Source of the DNA: CAKZSB01 sp964573105
GTDB lineage: Bacteria; Pseudomonadota; Gammaproteobacteria; Granulosicoccales; Granulosicoccaceae
Assembly (NCBI GenBank): GCA_964573105.1
Contig: CAZNIS010000014.1
Location: 1-64,000, forward strand
Direction of reading: 5' to 3'
Length of the DNA stretch: 64,000 nt
Made by a program: the position numbers and the translations under genes. Below are positions 1 through 8,951 of this stretch, piece after piece (the first letter of the stretch is position 1; each line of letters opens with the position of its first letter). A model generated the notes under the pieces. That model ran no database searches and was not told the origin of the DNA. It was given only the letters and a program-made list of their open reading frames with translations.

Positions 1-887
1 GTTTTCAACACCTCATTGCTGGCACGTACTATTTCAGCGTAGCTCAGTCCGATCGCTTTGGATGCAAGACGTTTCCACGACGTGCCCTTTTTTGCCACCT
101 TTGACAGACGGGTGCTCAGTATTTCTATGATGTCTTTTTCCGTCGGCAGCTCGTAATACAGTAAATCATCGAAGCGCCGGTATAGCGCATCATCCAGCAT
201 CTGTGGGTGGTTTGTTGCACCGACAATCAAGCTATGCGATTCGTCCTGCTCGATCATTAGCAGGAAGCTGTTGAGTATGCGCCGGACTTCTCCTACGTCG
301 TTCGCAGCGCCTCGGTGGGAACCGATGGCATCGAACTCATCGAAGAAATAAACGCCACGGGCATTGTTGGTGGCGTCGAAGATCTGCCTGAGCTTGGCGG
401 CGGTCTCGCCCATAAACTTGGTCAGCAATCCATCCAGCCGCACCTGAAACAGTGGCAGGCCCAGTTCGCCCGCCAGCACAGATGCCGTCATGGTTTTACC
501 GGTGCCGGGCGGGCCGATCAGCAATAGTTTTCTGCGCGGCTGCAGTCCGTGGCTTAAGATGTTCTCGGCGTGCCGTTGCTCTTTGATGACTCGCTCAAGC
601 TGCGTTTGCAGTGCAAGGCTCAGGGTCATCGCTGACAGCCGAGCTTTCGGGTAAGACACAGTCAGCAGATTAGCCAGTTCACCGCGAGGCTTCGCAATGT
701 TCACTGGGCTATCGGCCGCACGACGCGACTTGGCCTGATCGATTAAGGCGCGCAGGTCCTTGGCCAGCTTGCCATGGCCGAGTTTTGCCTCGTGCGCGGC
801 CACCTGCATGGCCACTGAGTAGAAGCGTGCGTCGTCACCGTCGATATAGGACTGCAGCAGTGCCTTTAATTGGTTTGCGCTAGCCAC
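1..887 (-). CDS. AAA+ family ATPase (C-terminal part beyond window edge)
   Basis: About 295 residues are visible, starting from a GTG at 887 with GGAG 10 bases upstream; no in-frame ATG gives a better start. An N-terminal helical stretch of about 85 residues precedes a classic AAA core: Walker A GPPGTGKT at residues 125-132, Walker B with FFDEFD near residue 183, and a sensor/arginine region GATNHP...RRFDD. The C-terminal lid runs off the left edge. The arrangement is of the SpoVK/26S-ATPase-like group, which uses ATP to remodel or unfold proteins. Family members of this type are often followed by a subtilase-like S8 peptidase, but that position lies outside the window, so the pairing is only a possibility. 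It is codirectional with, and 33 bases downstream of, the restriction-modification scar. Confidence 0.88.
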   Translation of the reverse strand, partial: MASANQLKALLQSYIDGDDARFYSVAMQVAAHEAKLGHGKLAKDLRALIDQAKSRRAADSPVNIAKPRGELANLLTVSYPKARLSAMTLSLALQTQLERVIKEQRHAENILSHGLQPRRKLLLIGPPGTGKTMTASVLAGELGLPLFQVRLDGLLTKFMGETAAKLRQIFDATNNARGVYFFDEFDAIGSHRGAANDVGEVRRILNSFLLMIEQDESHSLIVGATNHPQMLDDALYRRFDDLLYYELPTEKDIIEILSTRLSKVAKKGTSWKRLASKAIGLSYAEIVRASNEVLK

Positions 888-920
888 TGGATACCACTCC
901 GATTTGGAATATCAGTGCGT

Positions 921-1307
921 TCAGGCGCATAGTAAACGATTCCATATCTCCGATACCACTAGCGAGCTGTTCGCTTGAGTTTGGGCGATAAGCTTATTTT
1001 TACTTTGTGATTGCAACTTTGCGTCAGTTTCGGCATCCCGATTGGGGCGAATGCGAGCCAGCAGGCCGGAGGCTGGTTGATTGTTCGAGTCTTGCGGGGC
1101 CAGTTCGCCTCGGAAGGTTGTTTCCAGGCCATGTTTCGCCGCTGTACGTTGCGCCAGCAATTCCCCCAGCTGGCGTGATTTCATTGTCGAGGTGTTCGGG
1201 TTGTCCAACGCGTAGCGCTCGGCGTGGGTGCCCAGTTCGACCAGCAGCGAGTTAACTGCCGCAAGGAACTGGAAGTTAGGGGAGTTGAAAGGCTGATAAC
1301 TGCTCAA
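921..1307 (-). pseudogene. Type I restriction-modification scar: hsdR start fused to hsdS end
   Basis: One open frame joins two recognisable ends. Bases 1277-1125 encode a stretch matching the N-terminus of HsdR (DUF4145-like), with NFQFLAAVNSLLVELG and DNPNTSTMKSRQLGELLAQ. Bases 1118-990 encode the typical C-terminal tail of HsdS, FRGELAPQDSNNQPASGLL followed by a basic end. Nothing of the HsdR nuclease/helicase, HsdM or the HsdS recognition domains remains. In loci ordered hsdR-hsdM-hsdS a single deletion would give exactly this fusion. No convincing start or ribosome site is present; a TTG at 1307 is the nearest candidate. Assignment rests on remembered family motifs, not on an alignment. 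Confidence 0.72.
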
Positions 1308-1457
1308 GGAAATTCGGCTCTGATGTAGCTTGCCGGTATTCTGCCAGTGTTTATGCCAAATTGCCCGTTGCCTGGCGCAAAGGCCGGTCGCTGGGGGCAT
1401 CGGGAATCGGCATGTGGGAGTAGGGGCCGTAAGTGCCAGACGCACGTACCATTACGC

Positions 1458-1852
1458 GCCTCGCTTACGCGTCGGGTTTCCGCGGCGCAGCACGCAGCTC
1501 TGGTGGTAGCCCGCAGCGTCAGCAAGGTAATAACCTGCGTCGCTTACGCGTCGGGCTTCCTTGGTGCGGCTTGATGGCAGCGTGGTGGGCTGGGGTGTTT
1601 GCGAGGTCGTTGGTTGCCTCGCTTACGCGTCGGGTTGCCGTGGTGTGGCCTGATGGCTGAGTGTTGGGCTGGAGTGTTAGCAAGGTCGTTAGTTGCCTCG
1701 CTTACGCGTCGGGTTTCCTTGGTGTTGTCTGAAGGCTGAGTGGTGGGTTGGGGTGTTGGTGAGGTCGCTGGTTGCCTCGCTCACGCGTCGGGTTGCCCTG
1801 GTGTTGCTTGAAGGCGGTGTGGTCTCCCTTGGCGTGAGCGAGGCAATTGCGT
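1458..1852. repeat. Five-unit 79-bp direct tandem repeat array
   Basis: Units start at 1458, 1537, 1616, 1695 and 1774, giving an exact 79-bp period. Each opens with the core gcctcgcttacgcgtcggg (small variations) and continues with a GT-rich tail that is best conserved in units 2-4. Unit 1 and the second half of unit 5 are diverged. There are no unique spacers, so it is not a CRISPR array. Reading frames through it look artificial. The stretch 1308-1457, between the restriction-modification scar and this array, shows no gene. Confidence 0.85.
1772..1846. repeat. 15-bp inverted repeat closing the 79-bp array
   Basis: The first 15 bases around unit 5 (1772-1786, ttgcctcgctcacgc) recur as an exact reverse complement at 1832-1846, just 10 bases beyond the stop of the oxidoreductase at 1857. 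On the minus strand this could fold after the polyol operon and end or protect its transcript. There is no adjacent U-run, so an intrinsic terminator is not shown. Confidence 0.6.
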
Positions 1853-1856
1853 ACTG

Positions 1857-3017
1857 CTAAATATCAACCCATGCCGCATTGCGCGCGGATGATCTGACAC
1901 ACGCATCGACAAACTGCACGCCGCGCAATCCGTCCTGTGCCGTGGGGAATGTCACTTCGCTTGCGGGTGAGCCACCGTCGCGCATCGCGATTATCGCTTC
2001 TGCCGCTTCGGAGTAGATGTTGGCAAAGCCTTCCAGATAGCCTTCCGGGTGGCCGGGCGGGATGCGGCTGACACGGGTGCTGCAATCCAGTGCTCCGGCA
2101 CCATTTCTGGTCAGCAGTTGTTTGGGCTCGCCAAAGGGGGTGTACCACAGGTAGTTGGGATCTTCCTGCGCCCACTCTAAACCACCTTTGTCGCCATAAA
2201 TGCGAATTCGCAGGGCGTTTTCGTTGCCGGGTGCGACCTGGCTTGACCACAGCATGCCGCGTGCACCACCGGCAAATCGCAGCAGCACGTTGGCGTTGTC
2301 GTCGACCTGGCGGCCATCGACAAACGATTGCAGGTCGGCGGCGAGGCTTTCGACTTCGAGGCCGGTGATGAAACAGGCGAGGTTGAAAGCGTGGGTGCCG
2401 ATGTCGCCGGTCGAGCCGCCGGCGCCGGCGCGTTCCGGGTCGGTGCGCCATTCGGCCTGTTTGAAATCCTGCTCGACACTAAGCCAGTCCTGCGGGTACT
2501 CGACCTGCACCACGCGCAAATTGCCCAGCTTGCCGCTTGCCACCATTTCTCGCGCTTGACGCACCATCGGATAACCCGTGTAGTTGTGTGTCAGCACAAA
2601 CAGGGCATTGCTCTCCTCGGCGAGTTTGAACAGTTTTTTCGCATCCGCAAGTGTTGACGTTAAGGGTTTGTCGCAGATCACGTGAATGCCGCGCTTGAGG
2701 AATTCCCGCGCAACCGGATAGTGCATATGGTTAGGCGTGACAATAGAGACCGCCTCAATACCCGCCTTTAGTTTTGCCTCGCGGATCGCCATGGATTTGA
2801 AATCGTCGTAGGTGCGATCGGCCGGCAGGCCGATCGCCGCACCCGAGGCCTGCGATTTTTCAGGTGTAGACGACAGGGCGCCGGCTACCAGTTCATATTT
2901 GTCATCGATGCGTGAGGCGATGCGATGCACGGCACCGATGAACGCATCGTTGCCACCGCCCACCATGCCGAGTCGAATGCGAGATGGCACGCTCTCGCTG
3001 CGTCCTTCGATCGCCAT
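1857..3017 (-). CDS. Gfo/Idh/MocA family oxidoreductase
   Basis: This 386-residue protein is a predicted cytoplasmic NAD(P)-dependent dehydrogenase acting on a sugar, polyol or cyclitol derivative. A Rossmann fold is marked by RLGMVGGGNDAFIG near residue 15. The family signature appears as CDKPLT around residue 115 (usually EKP), and the C-terminal domain carries GGSTGDIGTHAFN, whose Asp and His are the family's usual catalytic pair. It is the last gene of the polyol operon; its ATG shares one base with the TGA of the upstream isomerase gene (TGATG), so translation is probably coupled. The exact substrate cannot be read from the sequence. Confidence 0.85.
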   Translation of the reverse strand: MAIEGRSESVPSRIRLGMVGGGNDAFIGAVHRIASRIDDKYELVAGALSSTPEKSQASGAAIGLPADRTYDDFKSMAIREAKLKAGIEAVSIVTPNHMHYPVAREFLKRGIHVICDKPLTSTLADAKKLFKLAEESNALFVLTHNYTGYPMVRQAREMVASGKLGNLRVVQVEYPQDWLSVEQDFKQAEWRTDPERAGAGGSTGDIGTHAFNLACFITGLEVESLAADLQSFVDGRQVDDNANVLLRFAGGARGMLWSSQVAPGNENALRIRIYGDKGGLEWAQEDPNYLWYTPFGEPKQLLTRNGAGALDCSTRVSRIPPGHPEGYLEGFANIYSEAAEAIIAMRDGGSPASEVTFPTAQDGLRGVQFVDACVRSSARNAAWVDI

Positions 3018-4072
3018 CAGGAGATCCCCAGCATTTTCTTGTTGGCCGCCTCATCGGTGCCACCGTCGGCGAAATCGTCAAATGCTCGCTCGGTCACGCG
3101 AATGATGTGATCGGCAACAAATGCAGCACCTTCGCGGGCGCCATCTTCGGGGTGTTTCAGGCAGCACTCCCATTCAACCACTGCCCAGCCGTCAAAGTCG
3201 TTGGCGGCCATCTTGGAAAAAATGGCGCCAAAATCCACTTGGCCATCACCCAGCGAACGGAATCGCCCGGCGCGATCGACCCACGGCTGGTAGCCGGAGT
3301 AGACGCCCTGTTTGCCGGTAGGATTGAATTCAGCATCCTTGACGTGGAACATTTTTATCCGGTCTTTGTAGATGTCGATGTGATCCAGGTAATCCAGACA
3401 TTGCAGTACGAAGTGAGACGGGTCGTACAGCATATTGCAGCGCGGGTGATTGTTGACGCGCTCAAGAAACATTTCGAAGGTGATGCCGTCGTGCAGATCT
3501 TCGCCCGGGTGAATTTCGTAGCAAACGTTCACGCCGCATTCGTCGGCATGGTCCAGGATGGGTTTCCAGCGGGCAGCCAGTTCATCGAACGCGGTTTCGA
3601 TCAGACCGGCCGGACGCTGTGGCCATGGATAAACATAGGGCCATGCCAGTGCGCCGGAAAAACTCACATGGTCTCCGATACCCATGTTTTTTGAGGCGCT
3701 CAGTGCTTTTTTAACCTGATCGACTGCCCAGGCCTGGCGAGCGGCCGGATCGCCGTGAACGGACGGATCTGCGAAACCGTCAAACGCGGTGTCATAGGCC
3801 GGGTGCACGGCCACCAACTGGCCTTGCAAATGGGTAGACAGCTCGGTGACCTGCACGCCGTTTTGTTCGGCAACACCTTTGAATTCATCGCAATAGTCTT
3901 TCGATGTCGCCGCTTTGTCGAGATCGATCAGACGTGCATCCCAGCTTGGCACCTGCACACCTTTGTAACCGCAGTCTGCGGCCCACCGGGTGATGCTGTC
4001 CCAGCTATTGAACGGTGCGTCGTCGCCGGCGAACTGCGCTAGAAACAACGCTGGGCCTTTGATGTTCTTCAT
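3017..4072 (-). CDS. Sugar phosphate isomerase/epimerase (xylose-isomerase-like TIM barrel)
   Basis: A 351-residue AP-endonuclease-2/xylose-isomerase-like TIM barrel. Candidate divalent-metal ligands sit in CYEIHPGEDLHDG, LYDPSHF, KMFHVKDAEF and VVEWE, the four strands where this family binds metal. It would interconvert ketose and aldose forms or epimerise an intermediate. GAGGAATATCGC precedes the ATG as a good ribosome site. The gene sits between the LacI regulator (51-base gap) and the Gfo/Idh/MocA gene, a very common pairing of these two families in sugar and polyol clusters. Substrate unknown; tetrulose or 3-keto-sugar derivatives are both plausible. Confidence 0.82.
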   Translation of the reverse strand: MKNIKGPALFLAQFAGDDAPFNSWDSITRWAADCGYKGVQVPSWDARLIDLDKAATSKDYCDEFKGVAEQNGVQVTELSTHLQGQLVAVHPAYDTAFDGFADPSVHGDPAARQAWAVDQVKKALSASKNMGIGDHVSFSGALAWPYVYPWPQRPAGLIETAFDELAARWKPILDHADECGVNVCYEIHPGEDLHDGITFEMFLERVNNHPRCNMLYDPSHFVLQCLDYLDHIDIYKDRIKMFHVKDAEFNPTGKQGVYSGYQPWVDRAGRFRSLGDGQVDFGAIFSKMAANDFDGWAVVEWECCLKHPEDGAREGAAFVADHIIRVTERAFDDFADGGTDEAANKKMLGIS

Positions 4073-4123
4073 TGCGATATTCCTCGTTGATGGTTCGATT
4101 GAGACCAGGTCACGTTGGTCGGG

Positions 4124-5203
4124 TTAGTCGAATTCTGGCAGTGGTAGATTTTCCCGCAGGTAGATATCGATGCCGATACGCTCCTGGGTTGCGTTAAAGG
4201 GGGCAGAATCGGCAGTGGCGCGCAACAGCCTGACAGCACTGCGCACGATGTGGCCGGTATCCTGCGAAATAACAGCATCGAGGTGGCGCTCGATCAGCGC
4301 CTGACGGTTGATCGGTGTGAGTTCATGCGCGATGACAACCGGACGACAGGGAAGTGTTTCCAGAAATTGGATCAAACCACTGTTGCCGCCGGCCGATGAA
4401 TAGATGCCGCCGATATCGTCGTGGCTTTGCCAGGCGGTCTGAAGGCCGTTGTAGACAAGCCCGGACTGATCATGGGCGACGATCGATGGCAGTACCCGCA
4501 GGTGGGGAAACTCATCGGTCATCAGTTCGTCAAATCCGTTGCGGCGCTCCAGATGATCGCGCGCATAGCGCGAACCGGTTACCACCAGTATGTTTTTGGG
4601 TTCTGGTGACATGATACTTCCCAGCAGCCGTGCGGCCGTCTTGCCGGCGTTGATGTTGTCGATGCCGACAAAGTGATCGCGGGTAGAGCTCGGCAGATCA
4701 GATACGATGGTCACCACAGCGATGCCGCGACTGCGCGCACGAACGACAGCGTCGCGTACCTGTGGCGTCTCCGGAGCCAGGATCGCCACACCATCTACCT
4801 CTTGCGGCTGAAGCTTATCCAGCGCATTGACGATGTCGAGGGGCTCGAAAGCGGTGGTGCTGATGGTGTCGAGGCGTGTGCGCTCGTTCGCCAGCAGTTT
4901 CGCCTGCGCCACTATCTGATTCTGCAAAGCGCCAAAAAATTCACCTTGCACATCGGGCAGCATGAATACCAGACGATACACACGGCGCCGTGCAAGATTG
5001 GCAGCAGCGGTATCGCGGACATAGCCAATTTCGTCAATAGCGCGATTGACGCGTTCTATGGTGGCAGAGCGGACACCCGGTCGATCGTTGAGTACGCGAT
5101 CGACCGTTGCGAGACTGACGCCCGCGTGTCTGGCGATGTCGTTGACCGTTGGCTTGTCGGGCACGCTTGCATCGCGATGAGACGCCCTGCCTGTACTGAT
5201 CAC
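4124..5203 (-). CDS. LacI-family transcriptional regulator of the polyol operon
   Basis: A 359-residue repressor starting from GTG at 5203. The N-terminal helix-turn-helix reads PTVNDIARHAGVSLATVDRV, with hinge helix LARRR; VDRVLN replaces the more usual SRVLN, a variant seen in one LacI subgroup. The rest is a periplasmic-binding-protein-like effector domain. It lies inside the operon, 13 bases after the kinase gene and 51 before the isomerase, so it is probably co-transcribed with its targets. The palindromes at 12581-12624 in front of the operon are its most likely operators. The effector is presumably the transported polyol or its kinase product (inference). Confidence 0.88.
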   Translation of the reverse strand: MISTGRASHRDASVPDKPTVNDIARHAGVSLATVDRVLNDRPGVRSATIERVNRAIDEIGYVRDTAAANLARRRVYRLVFMLPDVQGEFFGALQNQIVAQAKLLANERTRLDTISTTAFEPLDIVNALDKLQPQEVDGVAILAPETPQVRDAVVRARSRGIAVVTIVSDLPSSTRDHFVGIDNINAGKTAARLLGSIMSPEPKNILVVTGSRYARDHLERRNGFDELMTDEFPHLRVLPSIVAHDQSGLVYNGLQTAWQSHDDIGGIYSSAGGNSGLIQFLETLPCRPVVIAHELTPINRQALIERHLDAVISQDTGHIVRSAVRLLRATADSAPFNATQERIGIDIYLRENLPLPEFD

Positions 5204-5216
5204 GCTCTGCTACCTT

Positions 5217-6842
5217 TTACGGATTTTGTGCCAGCCTGGCAAACACGCGGGCCACTGCTTCGGCACCGGGATCGTTGTTGCCAATCAGGTTTTCCTCTGG
5301 CACGTAAGCGGCGCGGCCGGCTTTCGCGCGGCCGATTTTCGCGGTCGCATCGGCGCCGTCGCGGGCGGCCCTGGCCGCCGCCTCCAGACCGGTTGGCAAT
5401 GCGTGCAAGGCGGGTTGCAGCGCGTCGATCATCGTGCGATCGCCCGGCTTGGCGCCACCGACCTCCGATACCCGCTCAAGCCCCTCGACCAATGCCTGTT
5501 GTACCGACACGCCTCGCGAACAGGCATCGCCGGCGGCATTGAAAAAGATTGCCAGGATAACGCCTGACGATCCCCCCATGGTCTGGCTGAGCTCGTTGCC
5601 CAGTGCCGGCATCAGTTGCGTGAGATCCGCCAGTGGCATGCGATCGAGGCTCGCTTGCAGGGCTCTGGCAGCGGCGGCCAGGGTACTGCCGGTATCGCCA
5701 TCGCCAGATTTGGCGTCCAGTTGATTCAATTCACTTTCAGATTCGAGCAGCAATGTGCAGATGTCGTCGAGCAGCGCGCGGGTTTTGGGGTTGTCTGATG
5801 GGATCGGTTCTACCGGTGACAGTCCGTCGGGGATGCGCTCGACGTTTACTGCGGTAATTTCGTTGATACCAGGCCAGGCTGCCAGATCGACGGGTGCTGC
5901 GAGTGCGCTGATGTCATCTTTGTCTGCCGGCAATATCGATACTGAAAACCCGTGCATATCCAGTGAGGTCATCAGTGGGGCAGGGCCGATCAGATATTGT
6001 ACGCTTTGCTTTTGACTGGCACTGGTCAGTTCGTTAGCCAGCACAGACATCTCAAGCGGTGTGGTCGAGCCAAGATTGTTCAATAACGCGACGATGTTGC
6101 CGCCGCCAATGTGTGGCGTGAGTTTGTCCATCACCGTTTGCATGGCCATCTTACCGCCCGCAAAGTTGACCTGCTGCACACCGGCCTCGCCGTGGATACC
6201 AAGGCCAAGCTCTGCCTTGCCAGCTGCAATGCGATCTTCCTTGTCGGCACCTGGCACGGTGCAGGTATCCAGTGACATGCCGATCGAGGCAGTTTTGCTG
6301 ATGACAGCCTGCGCCGTCGCGGTGACCTCTTCAAGCGACCGGCCTGATTCGGCTGCGTGTCCAGCGATCTTGTGGACGAACAAGGTGCCGGCGACACCGC
6401 GCGGCTGGGGCAGATCAGGCAGTGCGATATCGTCATCGACGACAACCATCTCGACAGCGTGCCCAAGGGCTTTGGCGCGCTCGGCGGCAAGACCAAAATT
6501 CAGTCGATCGCCGGTGTAATTTTTCACGATTAAAAGGCAACCGGCATCGCCGGTGACGGCGAGGATACCTGCCAGCACGGCCTCGACGGACGGCGAGGCG
6601 AATACCTCGCCGCAAATGGCAGCAGTCAACATACCGCGGCCGACAAAGCCTGCGTGCGCCGGTTCGTGTCCGGAGCCACCGCCGGAGATCAGCGCGACTT
6701 TGGATTTATCCCAGTCGCTGCGGTACACCACTTTAATATGCGGGTAACCATCCAGTCGACTAAGCGTGCCACCTGAGCCTTTCAACAGGCCGTCGATGGC
6801 CTCGGTGACCAGATTTTCTTTTTGGTTGATGAACTGGTTCAT
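5217..6842 (-). CDS. DhaK-DhaL fused dihydroxyacetone/ketose kinase
   Basis: A 541-residue ATP-dependent kinase of the single-chain Dak type. The DhaK half (about 1-330) has ISGGGSGHEPAH (residues 53-63) and GIHGEAG, in which His217 matches the His that covalently holds the ketone substrate. The DhaL half (about 365-541) has KSGDGDTG with the Mg-ATP aspartates, MGGSSG and GDRTMID. Family members phosphorylate dihydroxyacetone, and some act on erythrulose. Following a polyol-type transporter and preceding an isomerase, a triose or tetrulose role fits. No PTS DhaM partner is present, which agrees with ATP use. Gap to the ATPase gene upstream is 20 bases. Confidence 0.9.
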   Translation of the reverse strand: MNQFINQKENLVTEAIDGLLKGSGGTLSRLDGYPHIKVVYRSDWDKSKVALISGGGSGHEPAHAGFVGRGMLTAAICGEVFASPSVEAVLAGILAVTGDAGCLLIVKNYTGDRLNFGLAAERAKALGHAVEMVVVDDDIALPDLPQPRGVAGTLFVHKIAGHAAESGRSLEEVTATAQAVISKTASIGMSLDTCTVPGADKEDRIAAGKAELGLGIHGEAGVQQVNFAGGKMAMQTVMDKLTPHIGGGNIVALLNNLGSTTPLEMSVLANELTSASQKQSVQYLIGPAPLMTSLDMHGFSVSILPADKDDISALAAPVDLAAWPGINEITAVNVERIPDGLSPVEPIPSDNPKTRALLDDICTLLLESESELNQLDAKSGDGDTGSTLAAAARALQASLDRMPLADLTQLMPALGNELSQTMGGSSGVILAIFFNAAGDACSRGVSVQQALVEGLERVSEVGGAKPGDRTMIDALQPALHALPTGLEAAARAARDGADATAKIGRAKAGRAAYVPEENLIGNNDPGAEAVARVFARLAQNP

Positions 6843-6862
6843 TGAGATTTCCCGTTCAAGAA

Positions 6863-7864
6863 TTAGTGGGTTGCGATGCGCCGGTCAGTGTTATCAAAAA
6901 GCAGTGGATTGACAGGCTGAATGTTGACCGTGGTGCCTGGCGTGACCGGATTGGCTTCGGGCTGTAAACACACAATCGAATGACCTTTCAGGTCAAGGTG
7001 CACGCGCGTGTGGTCGCCCAGGTGTTCCACCCGTTTGACGCTGGCTGGCTCACCCGCACCAAACTGAACATGTTCCGGGCGTAAACCGACTTTTGCAGCG
7101 CGGCCGGCGACATCGGAAAACAGTTCAGCGGGTAAAATGTTTATTCGTGGCAACCCCAGACGACTGGCAACATAGACACTTTCAGGCTGTTCGTAGACTT
7201 CTCTCGGGCTGCCGAATTGCACCAGCTTGCCCTCTTGCAGCACACCTACATGCGTGGCCATGGTCATGGCCTCTATTTGATCGTGGGTGACGTAGAGCAG
7301 TGTGGAGCCAAGATCAGCCTGTATGCGTTTGAGTTCGATGCGCAGGTCGGCGCGCAGACGTGCGTCGAGCGAACTCAACGGCTCGTCCATGAGATAAATC
7401 GCCGGGTTGCGAACCAGCGCGCGGCCGATTGACACGCGCTGCATTTCACCACCTGACAGTTCAGTTGCGCGGTTGTCCAGCTTGCTTGAAATCTGCAGGA
7501 CCTCAGCTACCTCGGCCACCCGGCGAGAGATTTCCGATTCAGGTGTTTTGAGAATTGGAGATCGCAAGGGGAAGGCGAGGTTATTGCGCACGCTCATGTG
7601 GGGATAGAGTGAGTATTGCTGAAATACCATCGCCACGTTGCGTTGTGCGGGCGTGTCGTCATTTACGATCCGGCCACCGATAGAAATCGTGCCACTGTCG
7701 ATACTCTCCAGCCCTGATATCAATCGCAGTGTCGTCGTTTTACCGGCGCCGGTTGGACCCAACAGTACGACAAAGCTGCCATCTTCGATGCGCATGTCGA
7801 TATTGGCTACCGCCACCTGGTTGCCGAATGCCTTGCACAAGCCTTCGAGTACAACCTCAGCCAT
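6863..7864 (-). CDS. ABC transporter ATP-binding protein (second ATPase of pair)
   Basis: A 333-residue importer ATPase of the sugar (UgpC/MalK-like) class, with Walker A GPTGAGKT near residue 36, signature ELSGGEMQRVSIGRAL, Walker B IYLMDEPLSSLDA and a switch-region His in YVTHDQIEA. A C-terminal TOBE/OB region includes VGLRPEHVQFG. The signature is slightly atypical (SGGEMQ rather than SGGQRQ). It overlaps the preceding ATPase gene by 8 bases. Having two different ATPases in one importer operon is unusual; the rhizobial glycerol importer GlpSTPQUV is the known precedent, suggesting a heterodimeric motor. Confidence 0.93.
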   Translation of the reverse strand: MAEVVLEGLCKAFGNQVAVANIDMRIEDGSFVVLLGPTGAGKTTTLRLISGLESIDSGTISIGGRIVNDDTPAQRNVAMVFQQYSLYPHMSVRNNLAFPLRSPILKTPESEISRRVAEVAEVLQISSKLDNRATELSGGEMQRVSIGRALVRNPAIYLMDEPLSSLDARLRADLRIELKRIQADLGSTLLYVTHDQIEAMTMATHVGVLQEGKLVQFGSPREVYEQPESVYVASRLGLPRINILPAELFSDVAGRAAKVGLRPEHVQFGAGEPASVKRVEHLGDHTRVHLDLKGHSIVCLQPEANPVTPGTTVNIQPVNPLLFDNTDRRIATH

Positions 7865-8951
7865 GCAACACCTCCCGATTCAGAGTCGATCGCACTGCCT
7901 TGCCGGTGGCAGAAGAGAAGAGCGACACGCGGTCTGCATCAAATTGCAATCCGAGTTGTTCGCCGGTCTGCACCGAAAGCGAAGAATCCACACGCGCTTT
8001 TAGCGTGCCGGCATCGCTTGCGAGCGTGACGATTTGTGTCGTGCCGAGATACTCAGTGGCGGTAACGCGAGCGCGTAGCTGTGCGCTGTCGCTCAGGCGA
8101 ATATGTTCCGGGCGCACGCCCAGCAGAATCGAATCGTCGACTGATTCCAGTTGCTCAGGGACCGCGACAGGCGCCCCCTTTATGGATACCTCACGCTGGC
8201 CTTCCTGCACAGCGCCGTCCAGGCTAATCATGTTCATGGACGGGGATCCGATAAAGTCTGCGACGAACAGGCTGGCGGGTTTGTCGTAGATCTCCTGGGG
8301 CGTGCCGAATTGTTCAACGACGGCGTTGTTCATGACGACGATCTTGTCGCCCATTTGCATGGCCTCCAGTTGATCGTGGGTAACGTACACCGTGGTTGCA
8401 CCCATGCGATCGTGCAGCGCACGCAGTTCCTCGGCCATGTGTTCGCGAAATTCGGCATCGAGTGCGCCGAGTGGTTCATCCATCATAAATGCCTTGGGCT
8501 CGCGCACGATGGCCCGGCCAAGCGCGACGCGCTGCCGGTCGCCACCCGACAAGCCACCGACCGGTTTGTCGAGGATATCCTCAATACCCAGTATTTTCGC
8601 AACCTCTGCCACTTTGGCGATGCGTTCCCTGCGCTTCATGCCCTGGCTGATCAGCGGGTAACTGATATTGCGGCGCACATTCATGTGCGGATACAGCGCA
8701 AACATCTGAAACACGAACGCGATATCGCGCTGGGACGGCGGACGCTGGCTGATCTCCTCGCCATCGAGGAAAATCTCGCCCGATGTCGGCAGTTCCAGGC
8801 CGGCTATCATGCGCAGTGTGGTGGTCTTGCCACAGCCTGATGGGCCGAGCAGCATAAAGAATTCGCCATCGGCTATGGTGAACGATGACTCCTGAACAGC
8901 GGTAAAATCGCCGAACCGTTTGCACAAGTTCTTAATGACAATCTCAGCCAT
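7857..8951 (-). CDS. ABC transporter ATP-binding protein (first ATPase of pair)
   Basis: A 364-residue sugar-class importer ATPase: Walker A GPSGCGKT near residue 36, signature GLSGGDRQRVALGRAI, Walker B FMMDEPLGALDA, switch His in YVTHDQLEA, and a C-terminal TOBE domain with GVRPEHIRL. It overlaps the small membrane-protein gene by 8 bases and the second ATPase gene by 8 bases, so the three are translationally linked. It is expected at the cytoplasmic face of the two permeases. Compared with its partner it keeps the more conventional motifs. Confidence 0.93.
   Translation of the reverse strand: MAEIVIKNLCKRFGDFTAVQESSFTIADGEFFMLLGPSGCGKTTTLRMIAGLELPTSGEIFLDGEEISQRPPSQRDIAFVFQMFALYPHMNVRRNISYPLISQGMKRRERIAKVAEVAKILGIEDILDKPVGGLSGGDRQRVALGRAIVREPKAFMMDEPLGALDAEFREHMAEELRALHDRMGATTVYVTHDQLEAMQMGDKIVVMNNAVVEQFGTPQEIYDKPASLFVADFIGSPSMNMISLDGAVQEGQREVSIKGAPVAVPEQLESVDDSILLGVRPEHIRLSDSAQLRARVTATEYLGTTQIVTLASDAGTLKARVDSSLSVQTGEQLGLQFDADRVSLFSSATGKAVRSTLNREVLHG

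Noticed and set aside
1458..1852. Possible CRISPR array
   Set aside because: The whole 79-bp unit repeats with no unique spacers, and no cas genes are nearby.
2984..3694. 236-codon plus-strand frame opposite the isomerase gene
   Set aside because: It is the antisense shadow of a well-supported gene and has no recognisable domain or start signal.
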